64,000 nucleotides of DNA from Ypsolopha sequella (taxonomy: Eukaryota; Arthropoda; Insecta; Lepidoptera; Ypsolophidae): assembly GCA_934047225.1 (NCBI GenBank), contig OW203986.1:13209221-13273220 (forward strand), written 5' to 3'. Both the position numbers and the translations under genes were made by a program. The notes beneath the pieces were generated by a model that was not told the origin of the DNA, made no database searches, and worked only from the letters and a program-made list of their open reading frames with translations. Positions 41,152-52,517 of this stretch are shown here, in pieces (within the stretch, counting starts at the first letter, position 1; each line of letters begins with the position of its first letter).

Positions 41152-42250
41152 TTTCTATAATCCTTCTCATCTCTCCTACTCTTCTTAGAACTTGTTTAAC
41201 TGATCTTAATAATAAGCACACCCAGAATGTTAAACATTTAAAAGATAATCATTATTTTCACCGTAAAAAAAACTATTGACTACTACACGCGCTTTTTGAG
41301 AGCGCATGATGGTTCGGTGGTCGTAACAGCCACGGCTCAGAGCGCGCTATTTAAAAAAATAATTAAACGTCATAGAAATCAGTTCTACTCTCAACAGTCA
41401 GGTATAGACTCTTAAGGTAAATCATTCTTATAATAAGGTATTTTATTTCTTTTGTCCAAAGCATTTCTTGGAATTTTATGCAATTTATAGAGCTCAAGTC
41501 TCCTAGTTGGTACAAGAAATTATCTATAGGTATCTGATGCACTATAGCATTCAATCTTATTTAAATGTATTTTATGTATTGAAAGGATCACTTTTAAAAA
41601 TCAAGTTGCCAAAAGGAAAACCTACTCAAAAATAAAAGTTCACACAAACCATTTCTGAAAAGTGTAAACCTAACCTAGTTGAGCAAACAAAAATTGTAAT
41701 TTTTATCAGATTTAATAAAACTTAAAAAATCCCTTTAGTCTAAAAGCCTGCATTCAAAAAGTCATTATTCTTTTTATATCTCGTTTGTGGTAAGACATCC
41801 ATTTTAAATTCTTTTCATTCGTTAGTATCTACTTATCTTTATTTGCTCCTCCTCAGTGCAATCAATCACTCTTTCAAATATCATTTTAAGGGGAGATAAG
41901 AAGCAAATTTCTGCAATAAAATTCTTTTGAAGGGCCTGCTTACTCGACTGAGCTATTGAACGTGGTTGAAGGAATAAAATTTGTTAAGGAAGTCTTAAAT
42001 AAGTAATGCCAAAGTTTATTTGCAAGTATTTATTCGTTACATCTAAGCCTGTTTCGATTTAACGATCTAAAATAATTAAATGTTGAACTTTTATAATTAT
42101 TCTGTCTACTTTCTTTTTTATATTCTACTCTAACAAGTAAAACATTTTGAGTATTAATTTATGTGTACTCTTTGGTCCAGGCCAAACTAGCTTTGGGTTG
42201 TCATGAAAAAATAAATACGTCGTGCGACTCGTCATATACCTACATTACCT
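41152..42250. other. AT-rich intergenic stretch, nothing recognised
   Basis: No gene, no terminal repeats. Short open frames have no motifs. Confidence 0.3.
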
Positions 42251-42251
42251 T

Positions 42252-42445
42252 CTAACTTCTTCTTCTTAATTCTTTATTGCACAAAACACAGTTTAATGTA
42301 CAACAGGTGGACTTAATGCTAGAAGCATTTTCTCCCAGTCAACCCGACAGAAAGTACAAGAAAGTTACAGAGGCAGGTGTGCAAAAAGGCTTTACAATTT
42401 TAGATTTTAAACAACAAATAAAACGTACAAAATAGTACATTACAT
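42252..42445 (-). mobile_element. LINE or SINE 3' end fragment (minus strand)
   Basis: Begins with an inverted A-rich tail (TTCTTCTTCTTAATTCTTTA) followed by TTGCACAAAACACAG, ACAGGTGGACTTAATGC and TTTCTCCCAGTCAACC, a combination I recognise as a common lepidopteran retroposon 3' end. No coding part. Confidence 0.5.
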
Positions 42446-42469
42446 CTGAGACCAGTAATCAAAGATATC

Positions 42470-42536
42470 CTGGACGAGTAAGTTAAAAGGCCGAGCCCGT
42501 AGGGCGAGGACTTTTATATACGAGTCCAGGATAGCT
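42470..42536. repeat. Inverted repeat with ATCCTGGAC/GTCCAGGAT ends
   Basis: The outer stem ATCCTGGAC...GTCCAGGAT encloses a second palindrome (GGCCGAGCCCGTAGGGCGAGG). It is about 66 bp. Could be a MITE remnant or structured non-coding DNA. It is not terminator-like in a eukaryote. Confidence 0.55.
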
Positions 42537-43134
42537 AATTATGGTCGAAGCATGTATAGTGCTTTTCTCAAAAATAAAACCAGATATTTTCAAATTAAAT
42601 ACGTTTTTTTATTACGTCATCTTGAATAACAAACAATCGATCGACTTTGTTTTATGTGTCACGCAATTTTACTAAAATAATGCTATCGCGGTGTTCGACG
42701 TCTTTTGTAGTTAGATTCGCAAGCTCCAGACTTCTACATGCACCGTTTACTGGGAGTGATAAGAACAACCTACAACAAAAAATTCAATTTTATAACTGTT
42801 TATAACTTTATAGCCATAAGATAATATTACATTATTTACCTACATAACTAGATATTTATCATCAGGAGCGTCGTTAAGAAACTGTTGTATATGTTGCCTT
42901 GAAATATTTTAGACTTCTTGCTTATATAGCCATCTGATTGCCTTTTTAGCCATGCCGTTAAATTGTTGTCATTTTTCAAGTTTATTTTATTTTTACTGAG
43001 CACAACACATCGGAGCATGGAGTACATCGCCCATTACGTGGAAGGCTGCTTTGTTTGGCGCAAATGACTGAAATAAGCCAAAAACACATTTTCCGACCAA
43101 CTATTCGTGTGTATATCTGCTTTCCACTTGATGA
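42537..43134. other. Sequence upstream of the LINE, no gene recognised
   Basis: No coding frame with motifs. An in-frame stop at 43132-43134 limits the LINE ORF1 frame upstream. Confidence 0.35.
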
Positions 43135-43875
43135 ACTTTTCGTTATTTGTTTAAATATCCTTCCTTAGATTTTGGCGGAAGCAAAACGCCGAGCTCTTCC
43201 CCTCAGCCTTCTGAGCCCTCGTCGGTTGCTGCGTCAGCGACTGAATCCTCGGCGTCGCAAGGACATAATACTGTTGTGTTTACAGACTCTATTGGAAAAA
43301 ACTTAGGGCCCTTATTAGGAAATAAACTTATGCAGAAAGTCACCAATATTTGTATGCCAGGTGCATCTTCCATACAAATTGTAGAGCGTTTGCTCAAAAT
43401 GGAATATCAATTAAATACTACAATTGTTCTGCTGATAGGAAATAGTACAGGTATCACACAAAGTGACCTTATAAAATATCTCGAGCTAATGTTACAACTT
43501 AGTGTTAAAAAAATCATCATTTGTGAATTCCCTTATTCAGAATTACTTACAGGGTCACAAAAAACTACTTTATATAATTTGAATATGTGCATGCACAACT
43601 TCTCAGCTGGTCACAGTGACAAAGTGCACTACTTAGATACGAATATCTACATTCGTGATTTTTTTTTGACAGAAGGTACTTTGTACCTTGCAAATTATTA
43701 TAAAAAACAATTAGCTACTAAGTTAGCATGCATTTTAGAAGGTAGTGAATCTGTTACAAAGAGTGTAACAGGAAATTTTCCAATACCAGTTATAATTGAT
43801 GGTATTTGTAATGTTAATTATTTACATAATTTTGTCCCTATTGACACGGTACAACAAGTACTAACAAAATTGTAA
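43135..43875 (+). pseudogene. LINE ORF1 with SGNH-hydrolase-like domain, N-terminally truncated
   Basis: An open frame of 247 codons after an upstream stop, without an ATG before residue 62 of the 242-residue reading that begins at 43147. After a serine/proline-rich start (SKTPSSSPQPSEPSSVAASA), residues 40-60 read HNTVVFTDSIGKNLGPLLG, like block I of SGNH/GDSL hydrolases with TDS in place of GDS. IVLLIGNSTG (93-102) lies where block III (GxND) is expected but lacks the Asp. The C-terminal LANYYKKQLATKL lacks the expected DxxH. CR1-type ORF1 proteins may carry such esterase domains and bind nucleic acid. Here the catalytic set looks lost, so a structural role or decay is likelier than enzymatic activity. 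ORF2 follows 16 bp later. Confidence 0.7.
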
Positions 43876-43891
43876 AAAATTCTTTTTAGAA

Positions 43892-46756
43892 TTGAAGACA
43901 ATGGGAAAGCCGCCTGTATTAAAGCTGGTACATCAAAACATACAAGGCGGCTTTCTCGGCAAAATACTTTCAATCGAGTTGTTCTTAGAGGAATCAAAAA
44001 CAGATATTTTGTGTGTAACTGAACATCATCTACATGAACATAATATGCAGTTTAATGTTAATAATTTTAGTGTTCTTAGTTGCTACAATAGATTAAAAAT
44101 ACAAAAAGGTGGCTCCATGATTCTTGTAAAAAATAGTATAAAAGCAAAGGAAAGAAAAGACATTGTAAAACTTTCTGTAGAACATCAACTAGAATTAGCT
44201 TGCATAGAAATGAGTACATATATTATTCTCTGTGTTTACCGACCCTCAGGACAAGATTACAACATTTTTGAAAAAGCAATGGAAGAGGTTTTAAAATTAT
44301 TATTTGATACAAAGAAAAAAGTTATTATATGTGGAGATTTTAACGTAGATTTACTAGAAAAATCGATTATGCGCTCAAAATTATTACATTTATTCAAATC
44401 ATTTAATTTGTCTAATGTGTTCTTAGAACCTACTCGAATTACTCGGGATACTGCGTCATGCCTCGACAATATATTCTGTGATTGTGAATATTCAGACAAT
44501 AAAGTAATCAACCGCTTGCAGTCCGATCACAGTGGCCAAACTATAACCATTAAACAAAGCGTAAAACAATTGCCCAAAAAAGTCTTTTGCAGACCTATTA
44601 CAACTCTCAAAGTAGATTGTTTCAAAGCAAATCTAGAAGTTAAATTAGCACATTTTAATCTTCTCCAAAACGATCCAAACGCTCTCTTTACAGACCTTTT
44701 CAACATAGTCTCCAAAGAGTTCGAAAATACGTTTAAGATGCAAAAACTTTCTAACAAAAGTAAAATCACCTTCAGTGACTGGGCGACACCAGGTATTTAT
44801 AAAAGCAGAAATCATTTATACGAATTATACGACATAAAGTCCTACAATAATAATGTTAAATTTACTGAATTCGTGAAAAATTACTCACGCGTCTTTAAAT
44901 TGGTGTGTTTAAAAGCAAAAAGTATCTACTTGAATAAAAAACTTAAAAGGTCCGATAACAAAGTAAAAACAGTATGGAACATTATAAATACTGAAACTGG
45001 GAAAAGTAAGAAACGAGATAACGAACTTAAGTTAAGTATTAACAATGAAGTCGTCACAGGAGATAAAGAAGTTGCGAATGCCTTTGAACAATTCTTTACT
45101 GAAATTCCTTCCTTAACAACTAAAGATTTAAATTCAAGCCCTGGGCTTGCGCAGGATCTTTTAATAGATCACGTACCTCAGTGTCTTTCTGTATTTGCTT
45201 TTAAACATATTAATTCATTAACTGTAATTAAAGCATTTAAATCGCTTAGCTTGAAAAAAACCGAGGACTTATGGGGCCTATCTGTGAAAGTTATAAGTTC
45301 TGTTATTGATTTAATAGCTCCTTATTTGGCATTAATTTTTAATAAATGTGTAGATGATGGTATCTTTCCTGACTTAATGAAGTTTAGTAAATTGATCCCC
45401 CTTTTTAAATCAGGCGACAACGGGGACCCTTCAAACTATAGACCTGTGTCAGTTTTACCGGTATTGAGTAAGGTTTTTGAAAAAATAGTTTTTAATCAAT
45501 TGTTATTTCATTTTAATTTAAATAAGTTGCTTCACTGTGAACAATATGGATTCACTAGAGGGATGTCAACCACAGATGCAGGAGTTGCTTTAGTTAAGCA
45601 CATTTTTGATGCTTGGGAAGAAAAGCAAGATGCATTTGGTGTATTTTGTGACCTCTCGAAAGCCTTTGATTGCGTTAATCATGAAACACTCTTATGTAAA
45701 TTGGATCACTACGGAGTGAGGGGCAAATCTTTGGCGTTATTGAAGTCATATCTTAGTGATCGTATTCAAAAGGTAGACATTAACGGGGTAAAATCAAGTG
45801 GAGCATTAGTTAAAATGGGTGTCCCGCAGGGTTCCATATTAGGGCCCTTGCTGTTTTTAATTTACATAAATGACCTTCCATATTTAGTTAAAGACTTAAC
45901 GAAGATAGTATTATTCGCAGACGACACGTCACTTATTTTTAAAGTTAATAGACGTAAAGATATCCTTGACGGCGCGAATACAACTTTATCACTGGTGCTT
46001 GATTGGTTTACTGTAAATAATTTAGTTTTAAACGCAAAAAAGACAAAGTGTATAAAATTTACGTTGCCAAATGTAATTCAAGTGGATGGTAATTTGCTTT
46101 TGCAGGGGTCCAAGCTGGAGTTAGTTAACGAAACTAAGTTTTTAGGCATTACGGTAGACTCTCGTCTTCAGTGGGGTCCCCACATAGAAGCCCTATGTGG
46201 TAGACTTAGTTCGGCCGCATACGCTGTTAGACGCATAAGACAAATTACTGATGTAGATACTGCTAGACTAGTCTATTTTAGTTACTTTCACAGCATTATG
46301 TCATACGGCATGCTGTTATGGGGTAGAGCCGCGGATACAGACGCAGTCTTTGTTTTGCAGAAGAGAGCAATTCGGGCTATTTATAATATGAAGCACCGGG
46401 ATTCATTAAGAGAAAAGTTCAAAGAAATTAATAAATAATATATTTACCAAGTCCTTAGATATGTCAGAAAAAATGTTGAGTCTTTCCCAAGGCTTGGTAA
46501 GCAACATTGTAAGGAAACCAGAAATAAGCATAAACTGGCTTTTCCAAAAATCAGACTCGCTAAGGTGAGTACCTCTTTTGTAGGACATGGTATAAGATTT
46601 TACAATAAACTTCCAAAGGAGGTCCTTACTTTGTCAGAGAATAAGTTTAAACTGTATATTAAGCAGGGCCTATTGAAAAAGGCATATTATAAAATAAATG
46701 AATATTTGGATGATGGTGAAGCATGGTGTTACAGTGATAATGATAGTAAGTTATAA
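43892..46756 (+). pseudogene. LINE ORF2: endonuclease and reverse transcriptase, single in-frame stop
   Basis: The frame is open from the ATG at 43892 to a TAA at 46436-46438 (848 residues). It then continues in the same frame to 46756 with recognisable C-terminal sequence (NVESFPRLGKQH, STSFVGHGIRFYNKLP). APE-type endonuclease: HQNIQG (Asn16), VTEHH (Glu44), ICGDFNVD (148-151) and SDHS (211-214). Reverse transcriptase: SKLIPLFKSGD, NYRPVSVLP, CDLSKAFDCV (Asp587), GVPQGSILGPLLF and LFADDTSL (FADD, 675-678). All key residues of both enzymes are present. One nonsense codon separates the last 105 codons, a region shared by the family whose role is less defined. It nicks target DNA and primes reverse transcription from it. 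Minus-strand frames here are shadows. Confidence 0.92.
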
Positions 46757-47561
46757 TTTAATTAAATAGTATAATTTCTTAACTTATGATTCCTCTAAGG
46801 TGTAAACATTAATTGATTACAGACTGTAAAAGGAAAAGGACTATATGAGACAGGTAGACAAAGATATATATGTTTTTCTTTTTTTTCATTAACCTGAATT
46901 CCTGCTGTCTTGTATTTTCTTATCCCTTGGTTAAAGTAGATATAAGTCATATATTGTATAGCATAAGTTTTATGTTGAAAAAAAGACATGATCTTGCTAA
47001 GTTTCTTGCCCTTCTTCTTAGCAAGACTAATCGAATGGGCGGAGGTAGGCATGTATTTATATATGTAACCTATTAGTATGTAGTATATAGGATGGGATTT
47101 GGTCGGCCGCCTGGATTCGTGCTGGGGGCTCGGTTGGTGATCATTGAACCTTGTTCCTGGGGCCGTATTTTTGGGTCGTTCGGGTTCGGTTCGCGTGCGG
47201 AAGTGTATGCCTGTCTCATCTTGCAAATGACAAGTTCTGGTGTGCAACGTGGGATGGGTATGTGCTTTCGCGCGTGGGTTGGGAACGAGCGATTCGGAAA
47301 TGCGGCTCCTGGTCCCTGGCCGGGTCTCCGGTGTGGGTTCGGGCGGCTGATTGGATTTTACCTTGTATAATATATATTTTACCTATCATTTTAATCGTAA
47401 ATATATTGCTACATAAATTAAATAAACCTTTAATTTAGTTCATGTACATTTATTATTTTATTACATATATTTTCTTTATTAGATTAAATTTGACGTGTAA
47501 AAAGTGTATATATCTATACCTGCTTTGCAAAATAAACTATTTGAATTTGAATTTGAATTTG
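46757..47561 (+). other. LINE 3' UTR and (TTTGAA)n tail
   Basis: It includes a stem-loop (about 46990-47027) with CTTGCTAAG and CTTAGCAAG arms, and a GC-rich stretch (47098-47360: GGTCGGCCGCCTGGATTCGT, TGGCCGGGTCTCCGGTGTGG). It ends in AATAAACTATTTGAATTTGA repeats. Reading frames of 66-150 codons on both strands over it have no motifs. The GC-rich part and tail recur inverted at 59962-60328, supporting this as UTR. Confidence 0.75.
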
Positions 47562-49145
47562 CAAGTTGTTTATTCCGCTTCCGCTTTTAGATTTGGAGGA
47601 GTACAATATATATCAGAGCCTTCTTCTGAACTCATTTTGTAATTTATTTACACAAACAACTTTAGATGAAAATATTATGCAACAACATAATTTCCCGCTT
47701 TTACTTTTTTTTTTGTTTTTTTTTTCGCTGGGCAAACGTATACGGCCAGCCTTCTTCATAAAATTGAGGTTACATTTTAAGTGTTCAATGGTTTTAAATA
47801 TTACTATAAAATCAATAAAAATTATATATTTTCAATTATAAAATATAGCAAACGTTTCTACACTCTGAAAACGAAATTGTAATGCTTTTTCTTTTATACT
47901 GGCCGCTAAGAACCCTATGATCGTCAAACTCTTTAGTCATTTAAAACATAGACACGGATAGTTAAAAAAAAAAACATGGTATGTAATGGATTTTCATACG
48001 AATTTCCTGGACAGTTATTCAGATTTCCTGGAGACTTGAAATAGCTCTACAGGATGAAGTACTTTCTGGCATGTCTATGCAATATGTAATTATAGCATTA
48101 CAACATATTTTTGAGAAAATACATTTATGTACTGATATATAATTATGTAATTAAATACTAATAATGTAAAAAGTAAGCTTCAGAAAAAAAAATATAAATA
48201 TAAGAGGATAAACTTATAATATAACCTTATTTAAACAAATACTACTGTAGTACATAGGTACTGCTCCATATTGAGTACGAAAAACTTTTATGATCATAAA
48301 AAGTATTCCTTGTTAATAGAGCAAAGTTACAAATAAAAGTTTACTGCCGTTTCTCGTTTATTGTTATACTTTTTTATGGACGTTGTTGCTCGTTAATCTT
48401 TGTTGCTATACTGTTGTTGGCCGAGTAACATCTGTGGTTGCTATAATTTATAACTTTAGTAATTTAGATCAGTAGGCCTGCAAATTTTTACAGTGTTTTC
48501 AAGATATTGATTTCAGTACTCTCAGTTGATATTGTTGCAGAAGTTTGTCAAGCTGAATTGCAGATTTGCAGGTTTGGTACTGAAATATGGTAAATCTTGA
48601 ATATACGCTATAATTGATAACTCATGCTTTTTTTAATTATATCAATAAGTGACGTCATTAAAAATATTTTACATTTATATAGGTCCTTCATCACCTTCAC
48701 CTATGTTTTAGATCAATCGGCAGCTCAATGTTATGGAGTTACACAGTGGAAAGGCAGACAGACGTACAAACGAACAGACTCCAAACCCTTTTATAACGGT
48801 TCTCCTTTTATGATGGAATCCTAGAAAAAGTCCTGTTATTAAGTTATCACCTAAGGTAAAATTAAATTAAATGCTTATATATATAAACATTCTCTTTGTT
48901 ATTTTTCCATGCATGAAAAAGAGAAATTCCTTAACACGACAAAAATTTCGTGGAAATAGGTACGTACATATAATTATACGGTAGCTAAAAAAGAGGCTTG
49001 TATTAAAATGTAATCCAAGTTTGTGTTGATTTACTTTTTTTTTAGCATGATTTCAATATTGTTTTGTGGTATGATAACATGAGTATATTTTTGGAATGAC
49101 CTAGTCTCTACTACGTCACCAGGAAGTCTTAGTATCTACTGTCGT
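47562..49145. other. AT-rich intergenic stretch, nothing recognised
   Basis: No gene or element termini. Open frames such as 48624-48824 have no motifs. Confidence 0.3.
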
Positions 49146-49149
49146 ATTT

Positions 49150-49590
49150 TATTTTATCTTGCAATAAGGTAAATTGATTGACCGATGTTATAATATTATA
49201 TTATAACACCGCAATACTACGCTGTGATTGGCCAAATTTATTATTACACCGCTAGAGAACCAATCATAATTGTCTTAATTTCTTAAGCCACGCCCTCTTT
49301 ACTCTTCTCGCTTCTAATTGGCCTCAGGTATTATTACTATTTCCATGGGCTCAGGTACCTTCAGATATAATGATGAGTATGACTGCAATATCATGACGAG
49401 TGTTTCTTTTTTCTAATTTTTTGTGAAATTGGTTTGGAAATGGTCGTAGATAAAGTATTGTATGCAACTGAACATAATTAGACATTGGGACATTCCGGAT
49501 ACTCGTGCAAGTCTTTTAACGTATTCAAGCACTCGTGTCCCAATGTCTCACATTATGTCATAGTTACACAAAATACTATTGTGAGATATT
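49150..49590 (+). repeat. Dispersed repeat X, copy 1
   Basis: Blocks in order: CCGATGTTATAATATTATAT, TGTGATTGGCCAAATTTATT, CACCGCTAGAGA, TTTCTTAAGCCACGCCC, then GTCGTAGATAAAGTATTGTA, CAACTGAACATAATTAGACA and CACTCGTGTCCCAATGTCTC. The same series is found at 53476-54110 (interrupted by a MITE) and inverted at 58600-59640 (interrupted by another MITE and a SINE piece). Confidence 0.65.
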
Positions 49591-49805
49591 TTGTTGGTGT
49601 GAATATTTTCGTTTCCTTGTTTTTAATCTTAACTAATAGCACAATAGCAGTAAAATTCATCGATTTATTTTGAAGTTAAGATTTCGTCTCTTTTCAAACT
49701 TACTCCAAACCCTGAAATTTCAATAATTAAATTTTGAAAAAATTATATGTCATATTTCACTCCTGGATATTAATATTTTAATAATTTTATTTATTTAATT
49801 ATATT
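49591..49805. other. AT-rich spacer
   Basis: Nothing recognised. Confidence 0.3.
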
Positions 49806-49809
49806 TATA

Positions 49810-50228
49810 ATAGGTCTTTACATATGAAATTGCCGAAACTTTCTTATTCATGAGTTCACAGTTCCTGTAATTCAATAGCTATTTCCGTTATTTGTTTTTT
49901 GTTTGAAAGTTGATTCCAAGGTTTTACATCTACGTATTAAATTTCGTTTTTATTTTCAGTTTGATAACCAACATTAAAATTTCAAAAACAGTTCGTCCTA
50001 AATGCCATCCATTTCCATTTATTTATCCAATTATTTTTACAGCTGACACTTTTCAAAAAGTAAATTAATGTTGCTGTTAGTTTAATGTTGTCTCATTCAT
50101 ACACAAAAGAAATTACCTACATAATTTGGATTTGTCATTCCTAAAAAAAAACAAAAGTGTTAGTACTGAAAATTGAGCTTCCTTCAAATTCTCTATAGAA
50201 AACGTCGATTTCATTATGTAAGACCTAT
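49810..50228 (+). mobile_element. Complete MITE, GGTCTTTACATATG family
   Basis: Ends ATAGGTCTTTACATATGAAA and CGATTTCATTATGTAAGACC, flanked by TA on each side. Collinear with 1-300 and inverted relative to 30001-30421. It is non-coding. Confidence 0.75.
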
Positions 50229-50389
50229 CATATTAATAATATATACTTAAGTAGGTTTTATATACATGACTATAAATATATATAAGTAAACGAAAACTCG
50301 AGCTTGAAATGAAGAAACTGTGCGATTATAGTGAAACTAGTCAGGCGAAATCTGACTTATACATTGTAAGTAGCCATTTTATACATTGA

Positions 50390-50808
50390 GGGGCTGCACA
50401 ATGCTAAAATTCAGTCTTGCTCTAACGCTTTTGTTCTTTAACTGTCTATCCTGCTCTAATCAGATGCCAAGCATGCAAAACTTCAGTTATTTTGAAATCA
50501 CGGCTACATTAGGACATTAACTATAATTTCTTTATGTAATAAATATGTTTTATTCTAGTTAATATCAGCTTGTGTTGGTTCCGTTTCAATCAGTTTTGAT
50601 ACACGGAAACTGAATCGATTTTTTCGTAAAATTTATGCTTTTTTAAAAGTATCATAATTAAAAGAATACTGAAAGTTTGTTTATTTATGAAGTGTAATTA
50701 ATAATTGTCTTGAGTCAAAAAACACGCCATATTTTTTTCAAATTTTTACCAACTACATTGATGGAACTGAATCCAATGCAAAACCGATGTTTAGCATTGT
50801 GGAGCCCC
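50390..50808. mobile_element. MITE, GGGGCTCCACAATGC family, complete
   Basis: Left GGGGCTGCACAATGCTAAAA; right GATGTTTAGCATTGTGGAGC followed by CCC. About 419 bp. The right half is the inverse of 2021-2255. No coding region; target duplication not resolved. Confidence 0.7.
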
Positions 50809-51069
50809 TTAATTAATATTCCGTTCGTACAAACAAACTTCGTTTATCATCCTTAGAGCTGAGCTTTGTCTTTCTGAGCTGTACTTTCTGGGCGAGTGCC
50901 TTTCATCCTATGCCTCATAAGTCGATTATTTTCATCAGTTGCGATAGTCGCCAAGCGCAAGGCTAATGTGAATAAGATAATCGAGAATATATATTTATAC
51001 AAAAAAATATATTGTTCGGCTTCTGTCATTCGCAGCGTAAGGATAAATATCTACTTTTTAACTGTTTTC
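50809..51069. other. Unrecognised spacer
   Basis: A plus-strand frame 50896-51276 overlaps a LINE UTR in antisense and has no motif. Confidence 0.3.
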
Positions 51070-51391
51070 AAGCTAGGTTACCTAAGTAAACATACATACA
51101 CGCATACATATACTCCCACCTGTCTGACAGAGGGGGAGGCAGTGACTACAGATGTTCATCTGCTACGATTCAGACACACCTCTTTCGCCTCTTTCACATC
51201 CATCAATCTAGTCATACAAGCTCTTCTATTCCGGATACTTTTGACATGGTCATTATTCAGTATGTCGTCTTTCTAGGCCGGTCATACTTTACCGTCCACT
51301 TGCGCGCCATAAATTCATTTCATAACTCTACTTTCGTTCATCTTCTCTACATGACCAAACCACCGAAGCATTGTTTTTTCTATTCTAGTCA

Positions 51392-52480
51392 CTAGCAACG
51401 ATCCTGTTTGCCGATATTTTTCACTCTGTCATTCAATGTTATACCACACTTACTACATAAGGAACGCATTTGTACTGCATTCACTCTACTTTGATGTTTA
51501 TCTTGCCATACCCAACATTCACTTCCATACATAAGTGTAGGAGCCAACACTCCGTTATGAACCACCAATCGAGCCTTTGCATTTAGATTTTGGCTGCCCA
51601 TAAAGGAGCCTCAACCCATAATTCACTTTATTTCCCGTATTCACTCTTCTTTCAATGTCATCGTCACATTTCCCATCGCGCGTAAATAGACAACCCAGAT
51701 AGACAAACTCGTTAACCTGTTCAGCCGGCGCCAGACATGTGTACACTTATTTGAACACTCGAGTGGACACACTGTGTGGCACGAGACTTTGTCTATGTGT
51801 TCCAAAGTTTGTACACAGATTTGCACTTTGCCGAGCGGTATCGGTTTTTTAGCGCACATCAAAGGAATGTGTTCAAATAAGTGCGTAGCCTGCCAGTTGC
51901 CACACTATTTGCAAAGACCAGTTGCGCGAGCGCTGTTGTATGGAATGGTTGTGTGAGACACTACGTGCTTGATCGTTCAAAATGGACTAGAGTAACGAAT
52001 GCGTCCTAGAATTTATTGAGTTGCTGCAAGGGGAACCATATATATATATTTTCGATATATTTTGTTGCTCATGTAAAAAATAATTACATACACATAAATA
52101 GTATAAGCACACTGCGTCCACGAAATCGTCGTCCATCTCCTTTGTTGTCTACCAGCATACTGTGGAGAAAAGAGTTTGCGAAGCATGTGTGGCAGGTGCG
52201 CCAAATGTGTGTACAAAGTCGTCGAAGAAGTGTGCAAATAAGTGTCCACATGTCTGGCGCCGGCATAATTCCTCGTCTCCAATTAACCTTTCATTCAGTC
52301 ACAGCTTCATAATCTTAAAATTAAAATTAAACCTCTGTCTTTCCTAGGTTAATTTTCATTCATTTCTTTTTTAAGGCATCATCTATAATTTGTTACCATC
52401 TCTTGCAGCTCATATGTCGATGAAGCAAAGAGAATTTGGTCATTGGCGTAGTTGTAAGAGGCATTCGATAAGTAATTTTC
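51392..52480 (-). pseudogene. RTE-like reverse transcriptase C-terminal pseudogene
   Basis: Upstream of the MITE (minus strand, 52480-52267) the translation gives YNYANDQILFASSTYELQEM, in which AND replaces the expected ADD of the RT active site. Downstream of the MITE come EQVNEFVYLGCLFTRDGKCD and DIERRVNTGNKVNYG (51555-51746), then KARLVVHNGVLAPTLMYGSE, CWVWQDKHQSRVNAVQMRSL and RVKNIGKQDRC (51392-51601). These are the thumb and C-terminal blocks common to such LINE proteins in Lepidoptera. Stops, frame shifts and the active-site change show it is dead. Confidence 0.85.
51727..52264. mobile_element. MITE with GCCGGCGCCAGACATGTG ends, inserted in LINE
   Basis: Left GCCGGCGCCAGACATGTGTA followed by CACTTATTTGAACAC. 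Right TGCAAATAAGTGTCCACATG followed by TCTGGCGCCGGC. Inverted repeats are about 35 bp with few mismatches. A second inner inverted block (GTGTGGCACGAGACTTTG, GGCAGGTGCGCC) is looser. It splits the reverse transcriptase relic cleanly; target duplication was not certain. No transposase. Confidence 0.8.
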
Positions 52481-52517
52481 CTATCTTCAGTCCACATACA
52501 CGCTATTTTAAGTAATT

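Larger units (their letters stand above)
43135..47561 (+). mobile_element. CR1/jockey-like LINE, 5'-truncated, one stop in ORF2
   Basis: About 4.4 kb. ORF1 remnant with an SGNH-hydrolase-like domain, ORF2 with endonuclease and reverse transcriptase, a 3' UTR of about 800 bp, and a tail of TTTGAATTTGAATTTGAATT repeats instead of poly-A. ORF1 lacks an N-terminal ATG and has an in-frame stop immediately upstream, so the 5' end is missing. Part of the 3' UTR recurs inverted at 59962-60328 and 300-397, showing other truncated family members nearby. An esterase-type ORF1 and oligonucleotide tail are CR1-group traits (established knowledge). Confidence 0.88.
51070..52480 (-). mobile_element. RTE-like LINE relic, interrupted by a MITE
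   Basis: The minus strand carries the C-terminal end of a reverse transcriptase (51392-51746 and 52267-52480, split by the MITE at 51727-52264) followed by the 3' UTR shared with 6170-6421. The 5' two thirds of the element are absent. Confidence 0.8.

Noticed and set aside
46795..47370. Open frames of 90-150 codons on both strands downstream of LINE ORF2
   Set aside because: They lie in the LINE 3' UTR, overlap one another and are open mainly because the stretch is GC-rich.
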